Shown here: positions 19,952-32,342 of the stretch, piece by piece | Layout of the letters: each line of letters begins with the position of its first letter | Numbering within the stretch: position 1 is the first letter of the stretch | Source of the DNA: Gaeumannomyces sp. JS-464 | Taxonomy: Eukaryota; Ascomycota; Sordariomycetes; Magnaporthales; Magnaporthaceae | DNA: 64,000 nucleotides | Assembly: GCA_002197995.1 (NCBI GenBank) | Contig: NGZR01000007.1 | Span: 578,399-642,398, forward strand | Reading direction: 5' to 3' | The notes under the pieces: generated by a model | What the model was told of the DNA's origin: nothing | What the model saw: only the letters and a program-made list of their open reading frames with translations | The model's database searches: none | Translations under genes and position numbers: made by a program

Positions 19952-22824
19952 CCTGATGACCCGAATTCGGTTGAGCCGCTTGTGGTGGTGGTGGTTGCCA
20001 GTTGTTTAGTGAGAGGTTGTCCCTCCACGGATTTCGAGTGCGGAGTGAAGGCTTTGTGTATATGGATGGTTAACCCAGCAACCATGGCATGCCCCTAATG
20101 ATCGGGTTGTCCATCTGGCACAGGCACGCTTATTTTTAGCAGCTCTATCCCGCCCCACAAATACCCGCATTCATGTCCACAACCAGAAGCCACGGGAGAT
20201 CGCTGCTTTGCTCTCGACGTTTCCATACGCAGAGATTCCACGCTGATTTTTCCTTTCGGCATTCACCTATGGCAATTAGAATGGCAACTGTTGAAGAAGC
20301 CCTGGGAATCTCTGGTAAAATATGCACATGCGGGAAATCTTGGTCGAACCGCGCAGGGGTCTTCGGGGGCGGGCTTTCGGGGAACAATGTGCCCCGTCTG
20401 TCAGTCTGCGGCGACTGTGCTCCTTGATGGTTTCCAGAAAGGCACCAAGCTGTCCCCTTTTCGATAGAATCGCGATCTAAGACGAGAGTTACAGACCATT
20501 CATGCTGACGAGCAGGCCCACGATCTGGATATCGACGGACTCGAGCCCACACCACGGCAGTCGGTAGTCACTCACCTGCTTCAGCAGCTGTATCATCTGC
20601 ATCATTTACCTGCCGCCGTCCTCCAAGTGTCTCTATGTATGCTGCATTATATGTAAAAGCCTCCTCTTGTTCAAAAGCGTGACTACTGCCGGGACCCACT
20701 AGATTCCTCGATATCTTCTCCATTCACATACGCTATCGTCCACCCAGACATTCCCACGTGTTCAATTCCCCGCACCGGTTCTGGCCCTTGCATCGACCCG
20801 ACACTTGCATCAGTTCTATCTTGACCCTTGATAGACTCCCAGCACCAGAAAGAGCTGTCTTTTGCAGGAGCATTCCGTTGCGTACTATTCGACAGCCGGG
20901 ACATCCCTATACGAAGCTACGCCACCGCGTTTCCAGAATAAAAGCCTGTAATCATGTAAACTGCACGGCAGGTTGGTTAGAACACGCAAATGAGCCGACA
21001 GAACTTACAGAAGAAGCAGAATGGATCTTCCTTTTCACTTTTTTTTTATATATATTTTTTTTTACCACCTCTTCATGCTTTGCGTTATCCATCTAGTCAA
21101 CCTTGAATTATTATGGCAGGATTGGAGCAGAAAGAAATGGAGTTTGCCCGTGTTCAGATGATTTGATCCAAGAGAGGAAGGAATGGAAAGGGATAGCAGG
21201 TACCAGTACCTAGCCGCAACAGGTGGCGGATGCGAAATAACAGTCCAAGAAAATACATAGATCGGGGCGGTTGAGGCCGGGCGGGCCGGCGGGGTTGGAA
21301 ATGCGACGGCCGTGCGCCATCGGTGCTGTCAAACGCAACCTTTCCCTTTTCTGTGTTTTGTCGCGATCTCTCAATCATGTGGATCCTTGTGCCAGCTGGT
21401 ATGAGGGGTCCCGGATCCACACTTTGCCGGGGAAGCACAACATTTGGCATTTGAGCGCGGCGCCGAATGGAGCCCAGCTGGAGCAAGCGGGCAAGTCTGG
21501 CCTGGGCGATCCCAACTGCATGGGACAACCCTGGCTCCCTCGCCCAAACTGCCATCTCGTCCCGCACCCATGTTTTGTCGGCCGCGGGTTCGACACCGAT
21601 AATGCCCCGAGCCGTGGGGCCTCTTTTCTTCTGTTGTTTTTTTTATCCCAACTCTGTGTGTCTTCTTTTCTCCGTCCCCGTTTTCCTCCCATCTTTTTTT
21701 ATTTTTTATTTATTTTTATCAGTCCAGTCCCGCCTGCCGGCCGCTGTTGGTCTGTGGGCCGCTCCCCCAAACATGTGGGCATATTCTTTATCGTGTGCTG
21801 GAGCTTGATGCGTTGGCGTCAATTCGCATCATGGACCGTAGACTGTAGCCGGTTCCTCCGATGGCACACACCTTGTGATAATAGCCCGCAGGTCCACACA
21901 GCTAGCGTGCATATCCCTATCTTCTACCAGTGGCCCCTGCGAGCTAGCCTCGGCGTGGCAGGTGGCGGCCAATACCAGAAGACATGTCACAGGGTACGCA
22001 GGAGGAGGCGGCAGAAGGAAAATAAACCTCGGCAAGGCCTTTAGTTCTTTCCCACTCGCAGGTTGATGCTCTCATAAACGAGGTGCAGCAATGGCGTCAG
22101 CCCCTGGCATTCGTCGTATCCTTCACAACCACTCTCGTTTTTCAGTCACAAGAAAAAGAAAAGAGAAGAAAGAAGCGGGCGCAGGACTGTGTCAGGCAGC
22201 GAGGGGCCACCACCACCAGTTCATGACTGGTTTGGGGCCGCTTCCACAGACAGACACACACCCTCCGATCCGGGTACCCGTTTTATGCAACCGTTTTTCT
22301 GGCTCTACCCCCTTCCCTGCCTTACATGTAGCCTGTACCTGCCGGCGTGCCCACCCGCCCAGCCATCTGCTCCGTATCACGTCCCTCGTGCACCCCTACC
22401 CGCTCTCTCTCCTTTGACATGGACCAGGTCTTCCCCCCATGGGCACTTCAGACCCGCAAAGTGCTTAGCCGGGCGTGAGCGGAGGGAGAGCAGGCCGGCC
22501 GGGCTGGCTGTTCTTGTGGGCAGCCGCTCGCTGGCCTCCTCCAGGAAAGGACAGCGGGGGAATCGCCGCGATCGCTTTGGCAGATTCACTTGACCCTTAC
22601 ATAGGGTGGGTCTGCTTGGGCTGCTGACCCCTTGGGCTGCACTATACCAACCACGGGGCGGCCGCCTACATACTCACCTCGGTTGCTCGGGGTTCTCGTA
22701 ACTTTGTCAATTCACCAACCCCCTGTGTTCGTCGTGTCCTCCCCTGAGCCTCCCCATACATCAACAGAAGTAGCAGCAAAAACCACAACGCGAGCCCGAC
22801 GACGCCGTCGTTACCCTCCAAAAG
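19952..22824. other. Long divergent intergenic region
   Basis: 2.9 kb between divergent genes (cdc14 minus, hydrolase plus). It holds T-rich runs near 21036-21064 and 21636-21720 and no frame with recognisable protein character. A 257-codon open frame at about 21271-22044 crosses a T-rich tract, reads as Phe/Leu/Cys-rich nonsense and is not called. Confidence 0.5.
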
Positions 22825-24486
22825 ATGCCCTCAGAGCAGCGGCTCAGACTGTTCCTCGACATCCTCTCCCAAGTCCCGTCGCTGGCCCGGGTGACGTTCC
22901 TGCACATACTGCGCCTGTCACAACAGTCCAAGTATCTGGACCTCCGGACCGAGCTCACCATCGCCGTGCTCCGGTCCTTCATCAACAGCCCCCGGCCCTT
23001 GAGCATCACGGCCACGCAGGCGCTGCTGGGACGCGACCCGGGCGTCAAGGGGCGAATATGGGTTAGCCGATACGCCAACCCCGTGCCGCCCGACGCGGTG
23101 AGCGTTCGGGACGCGCTGCTCGCGGCCATCGACGGACTGGCTGCGGACATGCACAGCAAAAACGACACCGGCCCTGTCTCCTCCTCCACCTCCTCCTCGA
23201 TGAAGCAGGAGATACCACCTGCGTCATCATCGTTGTCCCAGCCCCTTGAGGTCGTGTCGGTCGAGGCTGAGTGGACGGGCTATCGGGCAGCGGCGACGCC
23301 CCAGTCGCAGCTGCCGCGCGGCTCTGAGCGGAGCGGTACGACGAGATGATGAAGGAGTGCGGCGGCGGCGGCGGCTCCAAAACCACCACCATCATGTATA
23401 TGCACGGCGGGGCGTACTGGCTTATGGACCCGGCCACGCACCGGCCCGTAACCAGGCAGCTGGCGAAGCTGACGGGAGGCCGCTGCTACTCGGTGCGGTA
23501 CCGCCTGGCGCCACAAAACCCATTCCCCGCCGCGATTCTCGACGGCCTGGTGGCCTACCTCACGCTGCTTTACCCGCCGCCCGATGCGTTCCACGAGGCT
23601 GTGAGCCCCAAGGATATTGTGTTTTGTGGTGATAGGTATGCCCAGGCCGGAGATCTCTTCACCCATCACCCTCTTCTGCCACTTAACCCTTACACCATAT
23701 GGACACACTTGCTAATTGCCCCCTTTTTTTTCCAGTGCGGGCGGAAATCTGTGCCTCGCCTTGATACAGACAATACTGGAACTCGGCAGGCAGAAACGCA
23801 AAGTCTCGTGGTTCGGCGAGGAGCGCGAACTGCCCCTCCCCGCCGGCGTGGCGGTCTCGTCGCCGTGGCTGGACATAACGCTCAGCTCGCCCTCGTGGCG
23901 CACCAACGCCAAGTGGGACTACCTCCCGACGGGCCAGGACCACATGGACGCGCCGAACAGGCCCCCGTGCGCCGCCTGGCCGGCCACCCCGCCCCGCAAG
24001 AGCGTCTACGTCGACGACGGCCTGGTGCTGCACCCGCTGGCGACGCTGCTGACTGCGCGCAACTGGGCCGGGGCGCCGCCCACTTACATGTGCACGGGCT
24101 GGGAGCTACTGGCTGATGAGAACAAGACCATGGCGGGCAAGCTGGCCGACGCGGGCGTCCGGGTCGTTTTCGAGGAGTACGAGGCCATGCCGCACTGCTT
24201 CGCGCTCGTCTTCCACAGCCTGGCGGCCTCGGCGAGGTGCTTTGACGCCTGGGCTGGGTTCATCAGGGAGGTTGTGGCCGGGTCTGGCGCGGGGCGGCCG
24301 TCGAGCTTCACGACCATAGAGGCCAAGACGCTCAAGGAGGTGCCGCTGGCGCCGGAAGAGCTGAGGACGTGCTCAGAGGAGGATATGAGGGAGGAGCTGC
24401 AGAGGAGGTACAGGCACTTGGTGACGGGAGGAGGCCCGCGTGCTGCTGCTGCGGCGTTACCGGTCGAGGCTACTGCCAAGTTGTGA
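22825..24486 (+). CDS. Alpha/beta hydrolase (HGG / GDSAGG esterase-lipase family)
   Basis: Exons 22825-23635 and 23736-24486, about 520 codons. The oxyanion-hole motif is MYMHGGAYWLMDP. The nucleophile motif GDSAGGNLCL is created exactly by the splice (GAT AG joined to T GCG GGC). The acid Asp is probably in WELLADENK and the His in MPHCFAL. This is the hormone-sensitive-lipase-type family with an extra N-terminal helical region (QRLRLFLDILSQVPSL), typical of fungal steryl-acetyl-hydrolase or arylacetamidase-like proteins. The natural substrate cannot be told from sequence. One frame change near 23300-23340 separates the N-terminal half (VSVEAEWTGYRAA) from ERYDEMMKEC; the spliced length is 2 modulo 3, as expected for one missing base. 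The C-terminal extension is Ala/Gly-rich. A DHCR24-like gene follows 399 bp downstream on the same strand. Confidence 0.86.
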
Positions 24487-24885
24487 GGGTTTGGGGACGA
24501 GCCGGGGATGTGTTGCCAAACGTAATCAGGTCCTGCGCTAGCCGGTGTTAGTTGGCAGAGTATCAACGTTGTGTTTACTAAATAATTTTGAAATGCAAGC
24601 TCGATTGCTGGCGCTTGGCCAACTTCCAATTGAGCCTCGTCAAAATACAATTCTAATGAAACCCTTTAAACCCGTGAAAAGTAGCCATTCCATTCTCTTT
24701 ATAAGCAAGCATGCCTTGAGTGAGTGAGACTGAGTGAAGCTGAGTGAAAACAGGGAATTTGTGAATGTGATGGGAGAAGCAGGAATTAAGATAAAAACGG
24801 CGTCCGGCCCACGCGGGAACCCACACCGTCTGAGACCCCTGTCTCCACACAGAAAAACTCAACGCGATTCAACGGCCTCCGTAAA
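24487..24885. other. Tandem intergenic spacer
   Basis: Short AT-richer spacer between two plus-strand genes. It includes a degenerate GTGAGTGAGACTGAGTGAAG repeat near 24720-24748. No gene is seen. Confidence 0.5.
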
Positions 24886-26576
24886 ATGGACTCCGGCCCC
24901 GACGAGCAAACGACGCGGGCGGCGGAAATACCCGGAGCGGCAGCGGCACCATCAGGAGCAGTAGAAACCCCAGCAGAAGCCGCAGCCATGGAGCGGCACC
25001 GGGCGGCCGTGGCCAAGATCGCCGGGTCGGTGGCGCGCTTCTTCGAGACCAAGGAGCCGTACCGCATCTTCCACGGCTCGACCAACACCACCCGCCCGCT
25101 GCGCCACGACCGCTGCGTCGACATCTCGGCCCTGCGCAACGTCCTCAAGGTCGACGTGCCCGCCCGCCGCGCCCTGGTCGAGCCCAACGTGCCCATGGAC
25201 CGCCTGGTCGAGAGCACCCTGCGCCACGGCCTCGTGCCCCCCGTCGTCATGGAGTTCCCGGGCATCACGTGCGGCGGCGGCTTCGCCGGCACGGGAGGGG
25301 AGAGCTCGAGCTTCCGCCACGGCTACTTTGACGAGAACATCCGCAGCGTCGAGATGGTGCTCGCCGACGGCGAGGTCGTGCGCGCGTCGCGCGAGCCGGG
25401 CGCGGGGAGAACCCGGACCTGTTCGCCGCCGCCACGGGCTCCGTCGGCTCGCTGGGCGTCACCACGGCGCTGGAGCTGGACCTGATCGAGGCCAAAATGT
25501 TCGTCCGGACCACCTACCGCCGGGTCCATAGCGTCGCCGAGGCCGTCCAGGCCGTGCGCGAGGAGGTCGGCCGGCCCGAGAACGACTATGTCGACGGCAT
25601 TCTGTTCAGCAAGGACCACGGCGTCGTCGTAACCGGCACCATGACCGACGACAAGCCCGCCGCCGACAAGGTCCAAACCTTTAGCCGGGCTTGGGACCCC
25701 TGGTTTTACCTGCACGTCCAGGACCGCACCAGGGCCCTCCCGCCCGCGTCCTCCTCCCCCGGCTCCCCGTCGGTCTCCTCGGTCACAGAGTACGTGCCGC
25801 TGGCCGAGTATCTGTTCCGGTACGACCGCGGCGGCTTCTGGGTGGCCAGGCACGCCTTCAAGTACTTCTTCATGGTGCCCTTTAACCGCCTGACGCGCTG
25901 GTTCCTCGACGACTTCCTGCACACGCGCATGCTGTACCGCGCCCTGCACGCCTCGGCCCAGCACCAAACCTTTGTCGTCCAGGACCTGGCCCTGCCCTTC
26001 GAGACGGCCGAGCGCTTCGTCGACTACACGGCCGACCGCTTCGGCATCTGGCCGCTGTGGCTCTGCCCGCTCCGGCGTAGGACCGGCCCCCATAACAAGA
26101 ACACCTTCCACCCCATCACCACGCCGCCCGGCGCCGAGCCCAACCCCGTCGACGCGCACCAGATGCTCAACATCGGGCTCTGGGGCCAGGGCCCGACGGA
26201 CCGGGCGCGCTTCGTCGCGCTCAACAAGAACCTCGAGGCCAAGGTGCGCGAGCTGGGCGGCATGAAGTGGCTGTACGCGCACACGTACTACGCCGAGCCC
26301 GACTTTTGGAGCATCTACGGCGGCAGGGGGTGGTACGACGCCCTCCAGTCCAAGTACAGGGCCGAGTCGCTGCCCAGCGTCTACGACAAGGTCAAGGTGC
26401 GGGAGGAGCGGGACAAGGACGGCGTCAAGGACAGGCTCAAGCGCATCTGGCCCGTCGGGGGGCTGTACGGCATCTACAAGAGCATCCAGAGCGGCGACTA
26501 CCACCTGCACCGGAAGGCCAAGTGGAAGTGGACTGGCGAGGCGACAGAGGAGACAGGGAAGAGCAAGGCCGACTAG
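24886..26576 (+). CDS. DHCR24/DWF1-like FAD-binding oxidoreductase
   Basis: Intronless, about 564 codons, with an FAD-binding PCMH (VAO-type) fold in the N-terminal third: FHGSTNTTRP, ALVEPNVPMDRLVESTLRHG and the glycine-rich loop FPGITCGGGFAGTGGESSSF. The C-terminal region (GGFWVARHAFKYFFMVPFNR, TRWFLDDFLHTRMLYRALH, MKWLYAHTYYAEPDFWSIYG) is characteristic of the delta(24)-sterol reductase family (human DHCR24, plant DWF1). These enzymes reduce the sterol side-chain double bond with NADPH. In fungi ergosterol synthesis uses Erg4 at C24(28), so the role here is open; reduction of another sterol or isoprenoid is an inference. One base appears to be missing in the G4 run at 25404-25407: adding one G joins DGEVVRASREPG to ENPDLFAAATGSVGSLGV, and the length is 2 modulo 3. 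There is no signal peptide, unlike the human enzyme, which has an N-terminal membrane anchor. Confidence 0.9.
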
Positions 26577-27403
26577 ATGGCCCGTCGGTGGCTTCGTGAA
26601 GGAGGAAAAAAGGTGATGTAAAACAAAATACGGCATGTTAAAACTTGTATACTAGAGCGAGCATGTTTGCGCAGCTGCTGGACACACTGACGAGCGAGCG
26701 TGGCTTGGGCATCGGGAGACTGGACGTTGGGAGCTTAGGACAGTGCTCCCTTTTTTAGATGGCATGCCAGGATACCTGAGAGGATTTATGATTATGGCTT
26801 GGGAAGACGAAACAACCTCTCTCACATCAACTAGCAGTCGCGCGACGTCGAAATGTCCCGGAAAGTTGGCAGCCTGCGCCGGCGGACAGGAGGGTGCATA
26901 GCATTAGCGGCCTGTCTGTCTCTGCCCCCCCTTCCTTTGTGTCGGGATGGCGATTTTGTGATGTCATTTACCGGTGAAATCCCGCCCGGTTGATAATTTT
27001 GATTGTGGGAATTTCATCGAATTCTTTATGTTCAGTTTCCCCGAGCGAATGCACATGGTTATGTGATGTTTGATGTGCTTCAAGTTTTGGTCTTCTAGAA
27101 TCGAGCGTTTCTAGCGCCCGAATTTGGCAAGCCTCCCAGCAACAATAGCGCCACATTTGCTGTGCGTCGACGTCATAGGCCGCCCTCAGCCGTTGACCCA
27201 CCCCCACCCTCGGCCGCGACATCCATGCCTGAACCTCCCGGATACCTTCAAAAACCCCTAGCCGTACTTACTCTCCCGCCAAACCACCCAGTCCCCAAGT
27301 CCCATCAAGCGCCGCCTCGCAAACCGCGCCCGCGCGCGCAATCCACCTTTCCACCCCGCCCTCCCCATCCCCTCCTCCTACCTCCTCCTCCAACGGCGCG
27401 GCA
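26577..27403. other. Tandem intergenic region
   Basis: 3' flank of the FAD oxidoreductase and promoter of vps25. The last 200 bases before the vps25 start are C-rich, as in many fungal leaders. No gene is seen. Confidence 0.5.
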
Positions 27404-28242
27404 ATGGCCCCTCCACCACCAGGCGGGCCCTTCGCCTTCCCGCGCGAGTACCACTTCCCGCCCTTCTTCACGCGCCAGACCAACCTGACGACGCGCCACG
27501 CCCAGCTGACAAAGTGGGCGTCCCTGGTCCTGGCCTACTGCCGCCACCACCGCATCTACCGCCTGTCGCTGTCCTCGACCACCGGCGGCGGCGGCGGCGT
27601 CGCCGCCCTGCCCGCCGCCCCGGCCCGCGGCGAAAACTACGGCGACTACGGCGACGACGCAGCAGCAATAGCACCAACATCAACAACACCAGCAGGAGGG
27701 TCGGCGACGGCGGGCGACGGCAGCAGCGGGACCGGGACCGCCGAGGAGCTCTTCCACAACAGGCGGCTGAACCGCCGCCTCGCCCCCGCCGACGTGCACG
27801 AGGTCATCGACTTTATGCGCAAGGACGGCCGCGCCGAGTACGTCGGCGGCGGCGGCAGGGAAAGGGACGCCGCCGCCGCCGCCGCCGCCGCCGCCGCATC
27901 CGGCGACGTCGTCTGGATACACTGGCGCAAGCCCGACGAGTGGGCCGCCATGATCGAGGCCTGGGTCGACGAGACGGCCCAGAAGGGCACCGTCCTGACC
28001 CTGTACGAGCTCGTCGAGGGCGATGGGACTCTCGGCACTGGTGAGGACAAAAAACACACACCCGCCCACGCATGTTTTGGCCGGGAGCAGCACTCGCTAA
28101 CAAGGATCCAAAACCCACCGGCTTTGTAGAGATCCACGGCATGGATGCAGACTTGCTGCAAAAGGCGCTGCAGGTCCTTGTCAAGAGGGGCAAGGCACAG
28201 ATATTTGGCCAGGAAGACTCGCAAGGTGTCAAGTTCTTCTGA
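27404..28242 (+). CDS. vps25: ESCRT-II subunit Vps25
   Basis: Two exons, 27404-28040 and 28130-28242; 249 aa. Vps25 forms ESCRT-II with Vps22 and Vps36, and recruits Vps20 to start ESCRT-III assembly in multivesicular-body sorting. The N-terminus has the PPF motif (FAFPREYHFPPFFTRQ) that docks onto Vps22/36, then LTTRHAQLTKWASLVLAYCRHH of the first winged helix. LFHNRRLNRRL leads into the second winged helix (ADVHEVIDFMRKDGRAEYVG, VWIHWRKPDEWAAMIEAWV, GQ-like KGTVLTLYELVEG). The splice (G joined to AG ATC) gives EIHGMDADLLQKALQVLVKR and the classic ending GVKFF. Two fungal-type insertions of low complexity (poly-Gly/Ala near codons 60-110 and a run of ten Ala near 155) lengthen it relative to yeast Vps25 (202 aa). 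The frame is intact, with two GC-rich trinucleotide runs. Confidence 0.95.
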
Positions 28243-28671
28243 CATCTGCGCCGACACAACATTTTGGAACCAAGCCAGTGACATTCCAGCCAGACCTGAG
28301 TCTAGCCACCGCCTTGAACGGCTTCAATTATTTACAGCTACGGTGTGCCTTGCCATCCCAGCCATATGGCCCCAAAACATGCCAAAAACAAACCAGAGCC
28401 CCTGGAAGCCACACCGAGTGGCACACAAGACGACTCCATACATCTATAACAAAAACAAACGCCCCAATGATGACATGGCGTTGACCACGGGTCGCTTCAT
28501 TGAAGAATACGCCGAAAACGCCATTTGTTGCTCCCCGAAAGGCGTATATGCAAATGATGGATCATGGCGACAAAAAGGAAAAGGTTTCAGCAGGGGTAGA
28601 AAGAGAAGGTATGGAATCGTCACCAGCCGAGCACAGCCGACTAACGATGCTGCTGTCGATAGTGCCGTGCG
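28243..28671. other. Convergent intergenic region
   Basis: The 3' ends of vps25 (plus) and the BRCT gene (minus) face each other. No gene is seen. Confidence 0.5.
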
Positions 28672-31463
28672 CTACTTCAGCAGGTGCCCCTTATGGAAAT
28701 CCAGCTTCTGGCGCATGGCAACGTCGAGCAGCCAGTCGGGGCCCACGATACGGGCCTCCATATGGCCCTGCTGAGCCATTTCGGTGAACTTGGTCCACAG
28801 CTGCCGCTCGGCGGCACTCTCGCCGCTCACGAGATAGACGGGGTCTGGGGGCGCGCCGCCATCCTCCTCGGCCGTGGTTGGTCGAATTGTTGAGCCGCTG
28901 CGGGCGCGATAGACTTTGAATATGGCCCCGTTGGCCTCGGCGATGGCCTTGAACGCTGACGGCCCGTGCGGCACCTCGGCCGTGCAGTACACGGGGACGC
29001 CCCATAGAAGCTTTCCCTTGTTTTGTCGGGCCCTGGCCACGGACTTGAGGATCTCCGGGTAGGCCGGGTCCTTGAGTGCGTACTCTTCGATGTCTGGCAA
29101 TGTGCCCGTCTCTAGTGCTTGGGTGAGGAAGTCGACATTGATCAAGTCTGGCCCTCGGGCCAGCGTTGTCAAGAACTTTTGCGTCCGGACAACTTTTGGA
29201 GCAGCCAGATAATCACACGGCTGGCCTTCCTGGACAATCTGGATTCCCATCTGCCGGAGTTTACGCTGGATGCAACAAGAATTGATTAGAGCGCGCGGTA
29301 CCGCGTTGGTTGATATCTAGATTCGGACTTACCCGCTCCTTATCCTCCTGAAGAGGTCCGCCCTTGGTCTTGTCACCCGTGTCGATCCACCTTGTCCAGC
29401 CTGTTATCAGGATGCGGTACTGTACTGGCGGCTGCGATGGTCTCGCCCTTTTCGTGGGTCGTTCGGAGTCGTCCTGTACATCCTCCTTCTCCTTCTCGGC
29501 AGCCTCGGCTTCAGCCTTACGCTTTTCGAGTGCTGTAGTCGCGCGCTTCCCACCGAAAGGGGTCTGGTTGTCTTTGGTACGCTTCTTCTCCTTCTCATAT
29601 AGGGCGATGTCCGGCGCGAGACCGTGGAGTTTGTTCAGGGCCTTGTCTTTGGCACTTCGGCCCGTACTTGGCCGTGATGTTGGCGTCTCGTTCTCCTTAC
29701 CCGCACCTACGTGACGGCTGGGCCTAGCAGGCGTCGCGAATGCAGCTTTATTCATCGTTGCTTTCTTCAATGGTGCTGCTTTTGGGGTCTTGGCTCTAGC
29801 TTTCTTGCCTGTGGTTGGCTCGGAACTCATAGGCTCAGCCGCGGCGGACGACCCCTGTTCGACTTCCTCCTCCTGGTCCTCTGGTTGCTCCTCGTCCTCT
29901 TGTGGGATTGTGGTCTCGTCTTCTGCCATGGGCTCGTCCGAATCCGTTGTCGATGCCTCGCTGTCTGGCACATCGCCTCCAGGGTAATAAAGCTCGCGCA
30001 AGGTGTGTTCTTGGAAGCGGGTCTGGCCGATCACCTCGGAGAGGTCTGTCCTTGGTGGGAAGTGCGTATAGGAGGGGGTCCTCGTGGGCTTCAGGAGCTC
30101 GCACTTAGCGTAGCTTTCTTCGATCCACAGGTGGTTTACCATTGTCACGTTCCAGTCCAGAGCGGCCTCGCACTTCTCGCTGTTGGCGCGAGCCGTGATG
30201 AGGTGTGTGTTGTCTTGCTTCATAGTCTTGGTGAACTCGGCTCCGCACGCCTTGATCAAATTCTCGAGATATGTGCGAGCTTCGCCTCCGTAGTTCGAGA
30301 CGGTGATTTTGAGACCCTCAAACCCGGGGATGCCATTGCGGGGGATGGGATAGTGGAGGAGCCTTCCCAGTGGCGAGGTCCACTGGTCCTGCGTAATCAT
30401 GTACAGCAACCAAGACAGGTTCCCGACTGATAGCCCCATCTGCGAGGCGCGAACATAATCGTCTCCATCCCGATAATGGCAGACAAACATATCGCACTCG
30501 TCCACGTTGTCGACCAGCTTGCCGCCTCCTTTGACGATTGTGCCACGGAGGACCCCGAGGAACCGTTCACTAACCGGGAGGTCGCCGGACAACATGACCT
30601 TCTTATGACTGAAGACCGTTAATGCTCGACCCCTCGGCTCTTCTGGCGTCGTCGATGGAATGTTGCTCGAGGCCCCTCCAGGTGTTGACTGGAGGGCATA
30701 CCGACACTCCTTGCATCCGTGTCGGTTTTGAGGATCTCGGGATCGGGCAGGAGATAAGGGCCTTCGTCGATCTTCTTGCCGAGCTTGAAGCAGTCGTCGA
30801 ACCTGAGGATCGGTTAGATGTGACACGGTATGGGGGGAGCAGTGCTGCCGTCTCGGCCGACTTACCAGTGCGGCAGAACTATCTTGCACTTGTGCTTCTT
30901 GGCCAGGGCCTGCTTGCATTTGGGGTGGTCGAGGGTGAGGGCGCATATGTGGGTGGTTAGCTTGGTGAGGTCCTTGGATTCGGATCCTCCAAGGCCAGAG
31001 TTGCGCCAATGATGGATTCCTTGTCGCTCGGGGGATGTCGGCGCATGTGACATTGACGGCGTGAAAGATAAATCTGGGATCGGGCGAGTGCGGGCGCAGG
31101 ACGGCAAGCTTCTTCTTGTGCAGGCTGTGGCCGATCCAGCTGCTGGTGATGACGGGAACCATGCATTCCTGGGCCTGTTCGTATTCTTCGAAGTCGATGG
31201 TGTTGGAGATGATGTGGGTGGCCTCGTGGACGGCCAGCTTTCCGTCTGCCCGTGGCTCGAGGACCTCGCCGCCATATTTGCTAACTATCTTGGATGCCTG
31301 TGGAGTGAGGGTGCCTGTCAGCGACGCCGCGCATGGCAAGACCGACAGACGCTTCGAGATCGAGGGGTTTTACCTCTGCGATGGCAGCGAGCGTCAGGGA
31401 CCTGCTGGGCACAAACGCGACTCTGCAGCCCTCGAAGAGCATCGGGTTTCCGTCTGCCGCCAT
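28672..31463 (-). CDS. rtt107: Rtt107/Brc1-type multi-BRCT DNA-damage scaffold
   Basis: Four exons: 31463-31374, 31297-30866, 30802-29333 and 29265-28672; about 862 codons. Paired BRCT domains lie in order: MLFEGCRVAFVPSRSLT with YGGEVLEPRADGKLAVHEATHIISN and VITSSWIGHSLHKKKL; then THICALTLDHPKCKQALAKK with HWFDDCFKLGKKIDEGPYLL; a central pair (KKVMLSGDLPVSERFLGVLR, LKITVSNYGGEARTYLENLI, TMVNHLWIEESYAKCELL); and a C-terminal pair (RILITGWTRWID, VGPDWLLDVAMRQKLDFHKG). Between central and C-terminal pairs is a long acidic, then basic linker. This is the six-BRCT layout of S. cerevisiae Rtt107 and S. pombe Brc1, which bind gamma-H2A at stalled forks with Smc5/6 and Slx4. Three single-base losses are inferred, at the G5 run 31030-31034, at 30991-30996 and at the C4 run 30673-30676; together they leave the length divisible by three, as observed. 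Confidence 0.86.
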
Positions 31464-32342
31464 CTTGACTCCTGTGTGTAGTGCGGCACGCACGAGGCGG
31501 CAGAGAGGAAAGCCAAGGGAACGCGACGATTGTCACCGTCCAAAAAGTGCCATCCATATATTGGCGCTGGGAGATGGTAAGCGAGTACTGGCTAGTGTGT
31601 GCGTGTAGCACTTTTAACAAGTCCAACAAAGGCAGGTGTAAAGGCGACTTTCAAAGCCAACAGGGAAGCTACCAAAGACGCAGAGGTTTCGTGATGGGGA
31701 CAGCCAATTCATCCTATCTCGAGGGGTGCGGCAAGGCAGGCGCGTCTTAGTGGCGCGCATGTACCTGGAGGCGCGAATTTGGCGTCCAAACAATTAAGCA
31801 ATCCCTGTCGTCCTGGACGCGAACGCCCCACGAAGGTCAGGTGACTTGGGAAAGAGCTCCACAGCTTGCGACCCCACATCGACAAGTGACCGACCCCACA
31901 CTCGGAAACGGCAACGGCCATTCAGCTCGGCAAGATTCGCCAGGATTGCGACGAAGGAGGCACGACTGTCTGCCGAGGCTCAAGCTCTCGCTGCCCAGTG
32001 GGCCTCATGCGGTGCACTCCAAGTCGAGTCGCACTCCAGCCGGGTGCCACCCAGCGACAGCGAGACCCGACAGGGAGATCCGACAGGCGGCCCGAGGCAG
32101 GCGACCCCCATGTCACCCCGGACACGTTGATGTACCTGTGATCTGCATACGTCCGTAATGTGCTGCATATAACGACGGTCTTATCCGGCTGGGCTATCCC
32201 TCCCACTCGCTTTCTGTCTTTTTGTTTGTCCGTCTGTCGATCCTTACTACCTACCATCTACCTCCATCGGCTCGGTCAGGCTGTGCCTTTTTCTTGTCTT
32301 GCCCGTTTGTAGATACCCAGTCGAGCGAGTCCGCGGATTCGG
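31464..32342. other. Divergent promoter region
   Basis: Shared upstream region of the BRCT gene (minus) and the Akt2-like hydrolase (plus). No gene is seen. The 100 bases before the plus start are T/C-rich. Confidence 0.5.

Noticed and set aside
21271..22044. 257-codon plus-strand open frame in the cdc14-hydrolase spacer
   Set aside because: It passes through T-rich sequence, giving Phe/Leu runs, has no domain, no splice context and unnatural Cys/Trp/His composition.
25323..26636. 437-codon minus-strand frame opposite the DHCR24-like gene
   Set aside because: GC-rich antisense shadow; the plus strand has the clear FAD and sterol-reductase motifs.
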